Assembly (NCBI GenBank): GCA_017509245.1
Contig: JAFWQC010000122.1
Location: 1 to 64,000 of the forward strand
Source of the DNA: Clostridiales bacterium
Lineage (GTDB): Bacteria; Bacillota; Clostridia; Saccharofermentanales; Saccharofermentanaceae
Direction of reading: 5' to 3'
Length of the DNA: 64,000 nucleotides
The notes beneath the pieces are model-generated. The model was not told where the DNA came from. It ran no database searches and saw only the letters and a program-made list of their open reading frames with translations. The position numbers and the translations under genes are program-made. Positions 18,079 to 26,341 of the stretch are shown one piece after another (the first letter of the stretch is position 1; each line of letters opens with the position of its first letter).

Positions 18079-18143
18079 GCGGGGACTTCAAAAGGCACGC
18101 GGAAGTGATTCGTCTCATTTTCGCGCAAATAAAAACACAAACT

Positions 18144-18173
18144 AAGGGCTGCCTCACACCGGAGACAGCCCTT
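18144..18173. terminator. Bidirectional terminator
   Basis: AAGGGCTG-x-CTC pairs with GAG-x-CAGCCCTT. It lies between the convergent signalling operon (+) and the rubrerythrin gene (-), with T-rich flanks on both sides. Confidence 0.75.
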
Positions 18174-18197
18174 ATTGATTTACTTAAGATCGGGAGA

Positions 18198-19412
18198 TCA
18201 ATAGTTCTCTGCGTTGATCTCGAAATAGCTCTGGGGATGAGCGCAAACAGGGCACATCTCAGGTGCCTTCTCACCAACTACGATGTGACCGCAGTTTCTG
18301 CACTCCCAAACCTTGACTTCGCTCTTTGCGAAAACTTCCTGAGCCTCAACGTTCTTAAGGAGAGCTCTGTATCTCTCTTCATGATGCTTCTCGATAGCGC
18401 CGACCATTCTGAACTTAGCTGCGAGTGCCGGGAAGCCCTCTTCTTCAGCAGTCTTTGCGAATCCTTCGTACATGTCTGTCCACTCGTAGTTCTCGCCGTC
18501 AGCAGCTGCTGCGAGGTTCTCAGCTGTTGTGCCGATGCCCTCAAGCTCCTTGAACCACATCTTAGCGTGTTCTTTCTCGTTGTCAGCTGTCTTGAGGAAG
18601 AGAGCTGCAATCTGCTCGTAGCCTTCCTTCTTAGCCTTTGATGCGAAGTAGGTGTACTTATTTCTGGCCTGCGATTCACCTGCGAATGCTGCCTGAAGAT
18701 TCTTCTCTGTCTGTGTACCTGCGTACTTGCTCATTTTTGATTCCTCCTGTGTCTTTGTTATGGTATTTTCTTTTGTTGACTCTTTTGCAGGCGCCGTGCC
18801 CTCGAGCGGAATGAAGTAGCTTGCGTCATGCTTGCACCACGGGCAGATAAAATCTCCGGGGAGCGTATCACCTTCGTAGATATACCCGCAAACCGTGCAG
18901 ATAAAGCCCTTCTTCGCAGGTGCGTCTGCTGCCGCGGCAGGCTTCTGCTTAATGTATTTCTGGTAGAAAGCATAAGTGACCGAAGAACCATCCGACAATA
19001 CTTCGCCGTCAGTGACGTCAGCAAGGAACAGCGTGTGCGTTCCGAGATCAGTCTCGCTTACCACCTTTGCGGAGAGGAATGCGTTGGTCTCGTCAGTAAT
19101 GTACGCAATGCCGTTGGAAGCTCTCTTAAATTCAATGGCTTCCATCTTGTCGATGTCCCTGCCGGACTGGAAACCAAAGTGCTTGAAGGTCTCAAACTTC
19201 GAACCTTCGGTAAGGATCGAGACATTGAACTCGCCTGTCTTATGGATCATGTCATGCGTGAAGTTAAGCTTGTTAACAGCAACGCAGATCCTGTTAGGCT
19301 CAGTCGTGACCTGGGATACCGTGTTAACTATGCAGCCGTTGTCCTTCGCACCATCCTTAGCCGTCAGGATAAAGAGGCCGTATGTCAGGTTGTACATGGC
19401 TTTGCTGTCCAT
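18198..19412 (-). CDS. Flavin reductase-rubredoxin-rubrerythrin fusion
   Basis: A 404-residue oxygen-defence protein. Residues 1-155 form an FMN-binding flavin reductase-like domain. A rubredoxin follows at about 168-205 (CTVCGYIY and CPWC). Residues 227-404 are a full rubrerythrin with a diiron four-helix domain ([21 protein letters not shown]) and a C-terminal rubredoxin-like site (CRNCGH, CPVC). The parts resemble high-molecular-weight rubredoxin plus rubrerythrin, which pass electrons from NAD(P)H through flavin and iron to peroxide or oxygen. Carrying them in one chain is uncommon. A strong ribosome site precedes an in-frame internal ATG at 18734, so free rubrerythrin may also be made. 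The main start has AAGGGGGG at 6-7 bases. Confidence 0.9.
   Translation of the reverse strand: MDSKAMYNLTYGLFILTAKDGAKDNGCIVNTVSQVTTEPNRICVAVNKLNFTHDMIHKTGEFNVSILTEGSKFETFKHFGFQSGRDIDKMEAIEFKRASNGIAYITDETNAFLSAKVVSETDLGTHTLFLADVTDGEVLSDGSSVTYAFYQKYIKQKPAAAADAPAKKGFICTVCGYIYEGDTLPGDFICPWCKHDASYFIPLEGTAPAKESTKENTITKTQEESKMSKYAGTQTEKNLQAAFAGESQARNKYTYFASKAKKEGYEQIAALFLKTADNEKEHAKMWFKELEGIGTTAENLAAAADGENYEWTDMYEGFAKTAEEEGFPALAAKFRMVGAIEKHHEERYRALLKNVEAQEVFAKSEVKVWECRNCGHIVVGEKAPEMCPVCAHPQSYFEINAENY
18732..18748 (-). promoter_or_regulatory. Internal ribosome binding site inside the fusion gene
   Basis: On the minus strand AGGAGG (18748-18743) lies 8 bases before an in-frame ATG (18734-18732) exactly at the start of the rubrerythrin domain (residue 227). 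Initiation here would yield a 178-residue free rubrerythrin (18734-18198). Confidence 0.7.
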
Positions 19413-19527
19413 ATCATTCCCCCCTTCTTAAATGCATAAATATATTATAGAGTATCCGGGCAGTTTTTTGTGTGTGAAAATAAATGAATTCTGACATATC
19501 GCGGTTGAGGGGCTTGATGGGTGGCAT

Positions 19528-19604
19528 AGTAACTGCTTAGTAAATGCTCAGTAAATGCTTAGTAACTGCTCAGTAACTGCTCAGTAAATGCTTAGTAACT
19601 GCTC
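19528..19604. repeat. 11-bp tandem repeat, seven copies
   Basis: Seven head-to-tail units of AGTAA[AC]TGCT[TC] with no spacers, in the non-coding stretch upstream of the rubrerythrin fusion. Confidence 0.9.
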
Positions 19605-19613
19605 AGTCCCGGC

Positions 19614-19708
19614 ATTTTGATACTTAACCCCATAAAAATGCCCTTTGGTATCAAAATTTCCGGTTTTTTGATACCTGACCTCGAAAATTAGGCCCTTTGG
19701 TATCAAAA
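19614..19708. repeat. Two TTTTGATAC hairpins in tandem
   Basis: ATTTTGATAC (19614-19623) pairs with GTATCAAAAT (19648-19657). A second copy pairs TTTTGATACC (19666-19675) with GGTATCAAAA (19699-19708). Loops of 23-24 bases both end in GGCCCTTTG- or TGCCCTTTG-like sequence. Confidence 0.8.
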
Positions 19709-19735
19709 TGTGCACGAGACATAAATAGCCGGGAG

Positions 19736-20030
19736 TAAAATCGTACTTTTTTCGAGTGTGAAAAAGTACGATATGAGGTCTCGCACGGAGCGAAGGGTAA
19801 AATCGTACTTTTTTCGGGTGCGAAAAAGTACGATTGAAGTCTCGCACGAAGGGTAAAATCGTACTTTTTTCGGGTGTAAAAAAGTACGATATGAGGCCTC
19901 GCACGGAGCGAAGGGTAAAATCGTACTTTTTTCGGGTGTAAAAAAGTACGGTTTTGTTATGCTGCGCTTCATTTGAACTCGTCGAAAACAGATTGACGCT
20001 GAGTGTGACGTTTTTGCCCTGATATCGTCA
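19736..20030 (+). repeat. Hairpin-array element, copy 1 (four units plus conserved tail)
   Basis: Four units begin at 19736, 19798, 19854 and 19916, with a 62-base period (one unit is 56). Each holds a perfect inverted repeat, ATCGTACTTTTT/AAAAAGTACGAT, around a short GGGTGT-type loop, then a linker with GTCTCGCACGGAGCGAAGGG. The last unit ends in GTACGG and runs into an 80-base tail (about 19949-20030) that recurs at 36209-36290 with three mismatches. Another copy in reverse orientation is at 63893-64000. There is no transposase or open frame. Open frames across it are by-products of the repeats. Confidence 0.85.
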
Positions 20031-20120
20031 CCGTTTTTGTCAATTCTTAGTCTACCTTCAGCCTGTTTTGACGATTTGTGTGACGTTTTCAGGCGGTTTT
20101 CGTCATTTTTTCGTCAACTC

Positions 20121-20299
20121 GGAAATCAACGCGGAAACCGACACTGGAAATCAACCCTGGAAACCAACACCAGAAACCAACACCGGAACCCAACGCGGAA
20201 ACCAACACCAGAAACCAACACCGGAACCCAACGCGGAAATCAACACCGGAAACCAACACCAGAAACCAACACCAGAAACCAACACCGGAAATCAACGCG
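20121..20299. repeat. 12-13 bp minisatellite
   Basis: About fourteen units of the type GAAACCAACACCR, some 12-base variants GGAACCCAACGC. The reading frame shifts between 12- and 13-base units, so it is not a protein repeat. It sits between the hairpin array and a terminator. Confidence 0.85.
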
Positions 20300-20310
20300 A
20301 AAATAGCCAC

Positions 20311-20340
20311 AAAAAAGGCGGCGCCAACTGACACCGCCTT
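20311..20340 (-). terminator. Terminator of the large ABC transporter gene
   Basis: On the minus strand AAGGCGG...CCGCCTT forms a stem followed by six T, 24 bases after the stop at 20364. Confidence 0.85.
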
Positions 20341-20363
20341 CAAAAACCGATCATTATCAACTT

Positions 20364-23300
20364 TTACTCCGTCCTCAACGCCGTGACAGGATCCTGTCTT
20401 GATGCTGACTTTGACGGGATCAAGCCTCCGATCAGGGTCAGTATGACACTTAAGACAATGAGAATTATGCCCGCTGCCCACGGCAGGATCGCGCTTACAT
20501 CTGTTGATTCGGCGAGTTTGTGGATCAGGGCATTGATCGGAATGAGCAGGAGCAGTGATATTCCGACACCCAGGATGCCCGCGAGGAATCCGGTGATGAC
20601 GGTCTCTGCGTTGAAGACCTGTGCGACGTTGTGCTTTGACGCACCCATGGCGCGCAGGATGCCGATCTCCTTACGGCGCTCGAGAACACTGATGTATGTG
20701 ATGACACCTATCATGATCGAGGATACGATGAGCGATATCGCAACGAAAGCTATGAGCACGTATGAGATCGTGTTGATGATCTTGGTAACGGACTTCATGA
20801 GGGCACCGACGATGTCTGTGTAGACGATGCTCTTCTCTTCCTCGCCTGCATCTTCGACCATCTTGTTGTAGTCCTTAAGGATCTGCGTGATCTGGTCTTT
20901 GGATTCAAAGTCCTTGGGGTAGATGGTGATCGACTGGAGATCGTCCTTGTCGCAGTAGCCGAAGGCATAAAGATTGCCTTCCGCGGAAGAACTGCCGCCG
21001 CCCATCATCTCGTTCATGAAGGACTGAAGCTCGCTCTCGCCCATGTTGAACTTGAAGGCTTCCGCGAATGCATCCTGGTCTATTGTCAGTGCGCTTCCGA
21101 AGTCTTCGAATGTGTCTTTCAGAGCATTTGTCATATTGGCTGCAAGACGCTCAACGACCATCGTGATGGCGTTCTGGATGCCGTCAGCGATCTGGCTTGT
21201 CATCTGTGCCGTCATGCCTGAGACGTTCTTCATTACGGCACCGACGATCTCATCCGTATTGATCGATGTGGTGATCGTATATGTGACAAGCTGCTTTGCC
21301 CTGTCGGTATCCATATATTCCTTGAGGGAATCAAGAAGTGCCTTGGGATTCGGCAGACCGTTCTCTTCTGCGTATTCGCTGTATCCGTCAAGCAGGGCCT
21401 GCGCGACCTCCTGAGCCTGTTCGGGAGTGATGTCGACCTTGGATGTGACCTCAGCCATGATGACCTCAGACTGTTCGTCCAAAGCCTTCTGACCCTCCTC
21501 ACTCTCCAGATATGTCTGGAAATATTCCGAATAGCGTTCCTGGTCAGTAAGGTCCATTCCGTGTGTGAAGGCATATGCCCAGAAACCCTGCATGAGCTTG
21601 CTCAGGGCGCCGTTGACGATGTCCTGGTCGATGTTTGTCGCACCGCTCTCCAGGAGGATCTTGATAAGCTGCTCTCTTAAGACCTTGCTGCCGGCAGGAG
21701 AGGAAATGTAATTGGACATTGAGTCCGGAAGCTTCTCGTAATCCGTCGTGGGATTTGCCGAAGCATAGTCTATATAATCCGTGAAGATGGCCTGCAGTCC
21801 GACACCCAGGGCATCGGTATCGACCTTGAAGTCGACGCCCTTAAGGAGTCCCTGGAGTTGGTCGTTGGACATGTTGGGCATGGCACTTCCGAACGCGCCG
21901 GAGAGATCCATTCCGCTCATGTCGCCGAAAGCATCCTCGTCGAAATTCAGCTTGTCCTCATCGAACTTGAATGCATCCTGAATGGCATCCTCATCGATCG
22001 AGAAAAGCTTGTTCATGTCAAAATCAGATTCCTCCTCATCGAACCTCTCGCCTGTCAGGATGTTAACTTCGCGGTCTGCAAGCTGAGCCTTTACGATGTC
22101 GGAATTCTCCGCTGCATTTCTTAATTCCTCAACAAGATTCTCACCGTAGTAAATGCCTGAATCGAGCATCCAGATGTCCTCGCCGGGCTTGGGCTGGACG
22201 ATGCCGACGATCTTGAGGTCCTGAGCTTCATTTAAGAGATCTCTCATGTAGTCCTTGCTCTTCCTCATGTCGGTGTAGATCTTGTTCTCGCCGTCGTATT
22301 TATAGAACTTAAAGGCAGGGATGACCTTGAATGTCATGCCCATGAAGTCCTCATAATGCCATGTGTAGTACTCCTGATCGGAAACGACTTCAATACCGTT
22401 GCTGAAGTCCCTGATCATCTTGTCGAGTTCCTCGGTATCCCTTAAACCGAATGCATAGATGATGTAGTCCGTGACGGCGCCGTTCTGTGTCAGGACAAGG
22501 ACGGCCTCGCTTGAGTTCTCGGGCCATCTTCCTGCCTTGATGCTGTACTGGTCGATGTATAAAGATTCATTTTCGGGCATCTCGAAAAATACATTCATGC
22601 TGTATGCGGAAGAGAAAACACTCGATGAGGAAAGGCCCATCGAAGCAAAATCCTCATTTGGATTGACCTGTCTGTAGTCGCCGGTTCCCCTGTTGTAATA
22701 GAAGATGTAGGGCGAAAGGCCATATGTATATTCGACGCCGTTTGCAAGATCATAGATGCCTGTATTGCCGTTGTCGAAGTACTCCTTAAGAGATATCAGG
22801 TCATTGGTCCTTACCGTGGAAAGAAGCTGGCTTACGGAAGGGACTTCGGTGACTTCGCCTTCCTTTGCGGGCTCCCAGGTCTCAGTAGAGACCATCATCA
22901 TGGACATGAACGAGACCGATGAGCGCTCGATGGACAGCGGGTACTGTGACAATGTCTGCGATTCTATACGGTTGATGTATGTGTTTACACCGTTTGAAAG
23001 CGACAGGATGAGCGCGATGCCGATGATGCCGATGGAACCTGCAAAAGCGACCAGAATGGTCCTGGTCTTCTTTGTCCAGAGGTTATTAAAACTCAGGGCA
23101 AGTGCAGTAATAAAGCTCATGGAAGCCTTGCCGAGATTCTTGTGAATTGGATTCAGAGTGCCTGCGTTCTCTTCGGGTTCAAAAGGATCGCTGTCATTGG
23201 TGATCCTTCCGTCTCTGAGCTTTACGATCCTCGTCGCGTACTGCTCTGCAAGTTCGGGGTTGTGCGTAACCATTACGACAAGGCGGTCTTTCGCGACCTC

Positions 23301-23855
23301 CTTTAGAAGATCCATTACCTGGATGCTGGTCTCCGTATCAAGTGCGCCGGTGGGCTCGTCGGCCAGGAGGATATCAGGGTCATTTACGAGAGCTCTCGCG
23401 ATGGCAACTCTCTGCATCTGGCCGCCGGACATCTGATTCGGCTTCTTGTGCGCCTGTTCGCGGAGTCCGACTTTGTCGAGAGCATCCATCGCTCTCTGCT
23501 TGCGTTCCCTTTTGGAAATGCCCGATATGGTGAGGGCGAGTTCAACGTTGGAAAGGACCGTCTGGTGAGGGATCAGGTTGTAGCTCTGGAATACGAAGCC
23601 GATCGTGTGGTTTCTGTATGAATCCCAGTCCCTGTCCTTATACCGCTTGGTCGAGACACCATTGATAATGAGGTCTCCCGTATCGTAACGGTCAAGACCT
23701 CCGATAATGTTAAGGAGCGTCGTCTTGCCCGATCCTGAAGGTCCCAGGATCGCAACAAACTCATTATCCCTGAGATTCAGGGACACTCCGTCAAGCGCCT
23801 TTTGAACAAGGCTGCCCGTTTTGTATTCCTTATGTATTTCTCTGATCTGAAGCAT
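20364..23855 (-). CDS. MacB/FtsX-type ABC transporter, fused ATPase-permease
   Basis: The 1163-residue protein begins with an ATPase of the LolD/MacB class (Walker A GPSGSGKT at 38-45, MSGGQMQRVAIARA signature, LLADEPTGALD). The first membrane helix is at about 255-280. A very large external region of some 700 residues follows, then three C-terminal helices of the FtsX fold (about 1030-1150). MacB-like transporters use mechanotransmission to move substrates such as peptides or lipoproteins without passing them through a channel. Gram-positive members often act in peptide resistance or envelope maintenance. The substrate is unknown. No clear ribosome site precedes the ATG, and a TAGAAT -10-like box lies only 11 bases upstream, so the mRNA may be nearly leaderless (inference). 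Confidence 0.88.
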   Translation of the reverse strand: MLQIREIHKEYKTGSLVQKALDGVSLNLRDNEFVAILGPSGSGKTTLLNIIGGLDRYDTGDLIINGVSTKRYKDRDWDSYRNHTIGFVFQSYNLIPHQTVLSNVELALTISGISKRERKQRAMDALDKVGLREQAHKKPNQMSGGQMQRVAIARALVNDPDILLADEPTGALDTETSIQVMDLLKEVAKDRLVVMVTHNPELAEQYATRIVKLRDGRITNDSDPFEPEENAGTLNPIHKNLGKASMSFITALALSFNNLWTKKTRTILVAFAGSIGIIGIALILSLSNGVNTYINRIESQTLSQYPLSIERSSVSFMSMMMVSTETWEPAKEGEVTEVPSVSQLLSTVRTNDLISLKEYFDNGNTGIYDLANGVEYTYGLSPYIFYYNRGTGDYRQVNPNEDFASMGLSSSSVFSSAYSMNVFFEMPENESLYIDQYSIKAGRWPENSSEAVLVLTQNGAVTDYIIYAFGLRDTEELDKMIRDFSNGIEVVSDQEYYTWHYEDFMGMTFKVIPAFKFYKYDGENKIYTDMRKSKDYMRDLLNEAQDLKIVGIVQPKPGEDIWMLDSGIYYGENLVEELRNAAENSDIVKAQLADREVNILTGERFDEEESDFDMNKLFSIDEDAIQDAFKFDEDKLNFDEDAFGDMSGMDLSGAFGSAMPNMSNDQLQGLLKGVDFKVDTDALGVGLQAIFTDYIDYASANPTTDYEKLPDSMSNYISSPAGSKVLREQLIKILLESGATNIDQDIVNGALSKLMQGFWAYAFTHGMDLTDQERYSEYFQTYLESEEGQKALDEQSEVIMAEVTSKVDITPEQAQEVAQALLDGYSEYAEENGLPNPKALLDSLKEYMDTDRAKQLVTYTITTSINTDEIVGAVMKNVSGMTAQMTSQIADGIQNAITMVVERLAANMTNALKDTFEDFGSALTIDQDAFAEAFKFNMGESELQSFMNEMMGGGSSSAEGNLYAFGYCDKDDLQSITIYPKDFESKDQITQILKDYNKMVEDAGEEEKSIVYTDIVGALMKSVTKIINTISYVLIAFVAISLIVSSIMIGVITYISVLERRKEIGILRAMGASKHNVAQVFNAETVITGFLAGILGVGISLLLLIPINALIHKLAESTDVSAILPWAAGIILIVLSVILTLIGGLIPSKSASRQDPVTALRTE

Positions 23856-24066
23856 ATTGAAGCAAATTCTAACACGCGCGTGATGAACAATCCTTACTAA
23901 ATCTGTTAAATATCAGAAAAATCCGAGTAAACAGGAGGGTTATTAATCCGGACCCTTAGCGCGTGTTTTCTCCCTTATTCCATTATCAAAGGAGTGCGGA
24001 TCTTCTAACCTTTATGCCGTTCTTTTCGTCGTTCCTTACTTCAAAAACAGCTCAAACAATATGTTG

Positions 24067-25530
24067 TCACTTCATGTACAGCCAGGTCGCCTTTTTCGCG
24101 AAATCATCCTGCTGGGGAAGCTTGCTGTAGTGCAGGAACTGGACCTTCTTGATCTCCTTGAGAACAGGTCTTACTGCATCGGCAAGCGCCTTGCATTCGG
24201 CTTCGATCGAACGGTCGGGACAATCAACGATGCAGAGATATGTCTTGTCTGCACTGTTGTTCTCGGGCTCAGATACAAGGATCATGACCTTCTCGATATC
24301 AGTATGGTCTTTGCAGAAGTCCTTTACCGTCTTCTCGATCTCAAGAAATTCCGGCGTTTCCGTGGGATTCTTGATTATGATCCTTTGCATTCCCGGAACA
24401 TCGGGGCCGCCCTTTGCATTGGATCCGTCAATACCACTGTTGCCCTGACCGCCCAGAGCGAAGGCTACTCTGTCTCCGGCACCCTCGCCGAATCTCTCCT
24501 TGAATGTCCTTGTCTGGACCAGTTCATCAATGAGAGGCTTGGGGATCGTAATGGTAACGGGGCCGCCCGGATTGATAATGAAGCCCTGGTTGTTATTATC
24601 TCTTCCGATGGCTGCTGCCTGGGCAAAGTTCAAAGGAACAGTCTGGTTTGATCCGCTGTTCCTGCCGAAAGTGTTCTTCTGGGCGATTTTCGCGAGCTTG
24701 AGATCGGTAAAGACAGGAAGGTAAGTCACGTTGGGCTCCCTCTTTGTCTTGATGGACATAAAGCCCACCTGACTCTTGCCGTTCTTCGAATTTCCAACTC
24801 TTGCGAGCGTCATGAACTCAGCTGTGATGACACTGTCCATCAGTGAGCCGAAAAAGGTGTTCTCCTCAGTATATTTGCCGTACTCGCAGAGCATTGCGAT
24901 GGTTCTCGGGTTGCCTGCAGCAGCAAGTCCCTTGCTTGAAGGATCCTTTGTATTCTCGATTCCCTTGTCGTCCGTAAGGACTGCGAATCTCTGAACAGGT
25001 CTTGAAGCATCCTCATCAGGATCTGTCGGCATGGGGATATCGCCTCTCGTTATCTCGATCTCGGCTCTCTCGTCCTTAGCCTCGTCAACGAATTCCCTGT
25101 TGTCGTTCCTGATCTTCTCGACAGTAACGCAGAACCTGTCACCGTGTCCCTGGTAAAGGTAAACTTCCATGCCGGTCCTGACCGTTCCTCTGATGGTGCC
25201 GCGGACTATTATGTTTCCTTCCTTCTCAGGCATCGCGCCGATCGGGATCTCGTCACAGACTACGAAGAATGTCATTCCTTCAGGCTTTGCGTGTCCGCTG
25301 AGCACGTTCTTCGAAGCCTGGGCAACCTGCTGCTCGAGCTTATCGTTCTCCTTGTTGAACTTTTCCTGGATCTGCTGTCTTTCCTCAGCTCTTGCCTGGC
25401 GCTCCTGCTGTTCCTCCTCGCGCGCGGCGAGTATTACCTTCATCTCATCAGAGATGGAACTGCTTGATTTATTTTCAGCGGCGCTTTTTTCCTGCGCGTC
25501 CGCATTCTTTTTCTTTCCGAACAAAGCCAT
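24067..25530 (-). CDS. SseB-domain protein with an EF-Tu domain-2-like barrel
   Basis: A soluble 487-residue protein. Residues 1-85 are charged and helical (coiled coil, Glu/Gln-rich, 35-80). Residues 85-190 resemble the beta-barrel domain 2 of translation GTPases (GTIRGTVRTGMEV and later AEIEITRGDI). The middle part, about 205-345, matches the SseB N-terminal domain (YLPVFTDLKLA, LNFAQAAAIG, GFIINPGG). The C-terminal 110 residues resemble SseB_C (IEKVMILVSEP, KKVQFLHYSK). SseB was named for serine sensitivity in E. coli and its biochemical role is unclear. The EF-Tu-like part is my reading of pattern, not a search result. It is transcribed divergently from the 25709 gene across 178 bases. 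Confidence 0.65.
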   Translation of the reverse strand: MALFGKKKNADAQEKSAAENKSSSSISDEMKVILAAREEEQQERQARAEERQQIQEKFNKENDKLEQQVAQASKNVLSGHAKPEGMTFFVVCDEIPIGAMPEKEGNIIVRGTIRGTVRTGMEVYLYQGHGDRFCVTVEKIRNDNREFVDEAKDERAEIEITRGDIPMPTDPDEDASRPVQRFAVLTDDKGIENTKDPSSKGLAAAGNPRTIAMLCEYGKYTEENTFFGSLMDSVITAEFMTLARVGNSKNGKSQVGFMSIKTKREPNVTYLPVFTDLKLAKIAQKNTFGRNSGSNQTVPLNFAQAAAIGRDNNNQGFIINPGGPVTITIPKPLIDELVQTRTFKERFGEGAGDRVAFALGGQGNSGIDGSNAKGGPDVPGMQRIIIKNPTETPEFLEIEKTVKDFCKDHTDIEKVMILVSEPENNSADKTYLCIVDCPDRSIEAECKALADAVRPVLKEIKKVQFLHYSKLPQQDDFAKKATWLYMK

Positions 25531-25708
25531 CTTAGGTGTTCTCCTTCACTAATTCTTTATCCGACAAAAGATTATAGCATATCCGGCACTGTTTTTTCCT
25601 TATGTAACGCGCGCGAAAACCGTATCTTTAACTTTCGCAACCTTTACAGCAGACGCCATACGGGAATACAATAGCGCCATAAACCAACTTCTTTGAAAGG
25701 CTGACCCA

Positions 25709-26341
25709 ATGGAAAGCTACGACAGACAGGACATATTGGATAAGGCTGCACAGGCTTACGATCACGCCGAATCGACTATCAGGGCGATGGATAACGTTTT
25801 CCGGAACGTTACGGGAAGCAGCTACGATGCCGAACTGACGCTTGCACAGTTTGATATGATCCTGCAGGGAGTCCTTTTGAGCGTGGCATGCGCGGACGGG
25901 GTTTTCGATCCCCTGGAACAGGACTTCATAAGACAGTTCGCAATGCACGGGGACCTTTTGGAGTACATCAGATCTGATACCAACGGTGAGGTCGACCTCT
26001 CTTGGGACATTATCGCCGGACTTCCGAAGGATCTTACATCAGACCTTCTGCGCGTACTGCCTTCGGTCCTTGACGACCAGTGCGAGAGCTTCATTTATCC
26101 GCTCGCCGCAGTGGATTTCTCATACAGCCAGTATGGCGGAGTCGTAACAACACCGGGTGATTTCCTTAAGTCGATCGAGACTGACATGATACGTATAGCA
26201 GGGCTTCTGGCTTTCGTTGATTCGGACGGAACTGAGGACGAGATAAGCGCCGCAGTATCAATGATCTACGAACTCGAAGGCAAGCACTGGAGAGACCTCC
26301 TGTCAGGCAGGGCTCTCGGTTCAGGGCAGGAGATAACCTGA
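25709..26341 (+). CDS. Hypothetical protein, possibly TerB-like
   Basis: A 210-residue acidic helical protein without signal peptide or membrane segment. Two segments, SVACADGVFDPLEQDF (about 58-73) and LAFVDSDGTEDEIS (about 175-188), look like the paired D-G-x-x-x-x-E metal sites of TerB-type tellurite-resistance domains, which is the only hint of identity. GAAAGG lies 8 bases before the ATG. Its stop directly abuts the stop of the convergent glycosyltransferase gene (TGA|TCA). Function unknown. Confidence 0.55.
   Translation: MESYDRQDILDKAAQAYDHAESTIRAMDNVFRNVTGSSYDAELTLAQFDMILQGVLLSVACADGVFDPLEQDFIRQFAMHGDLLEYIRSDTNGEVDLSWDIIAGLPKDLTSDLLRVLPSVLDDQCESFIYPLAAVDFSYSQYGGVVTTPGDFLKSIETDMIRIAGLLAFVDSDGTEDEISAAVSMIYELEGKHWRDLLSGRALGSGQEIT

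Noticed and set aside
19581-19972. Minus-strand open frames with KKYDF/FFTP-type repeats
   Set aside because: They are by-products of the 62-base hairpin units; the same occurs at 35889-36442. No ribosome sites or codon bias.
19736-20030. CRISPR array
   Set aside because: The units repeat head-to-tail with no unique spacers, the repeats carry the hairpin across the whole unit, and no cas gene is near.
20037-20331. Open frames translating the minisatellite (NTGN/KPTPETN repeats)
   Set aside because: Unit length alternates 12 and 13 bases, so no frame is preserved, and there is no ribosome site.
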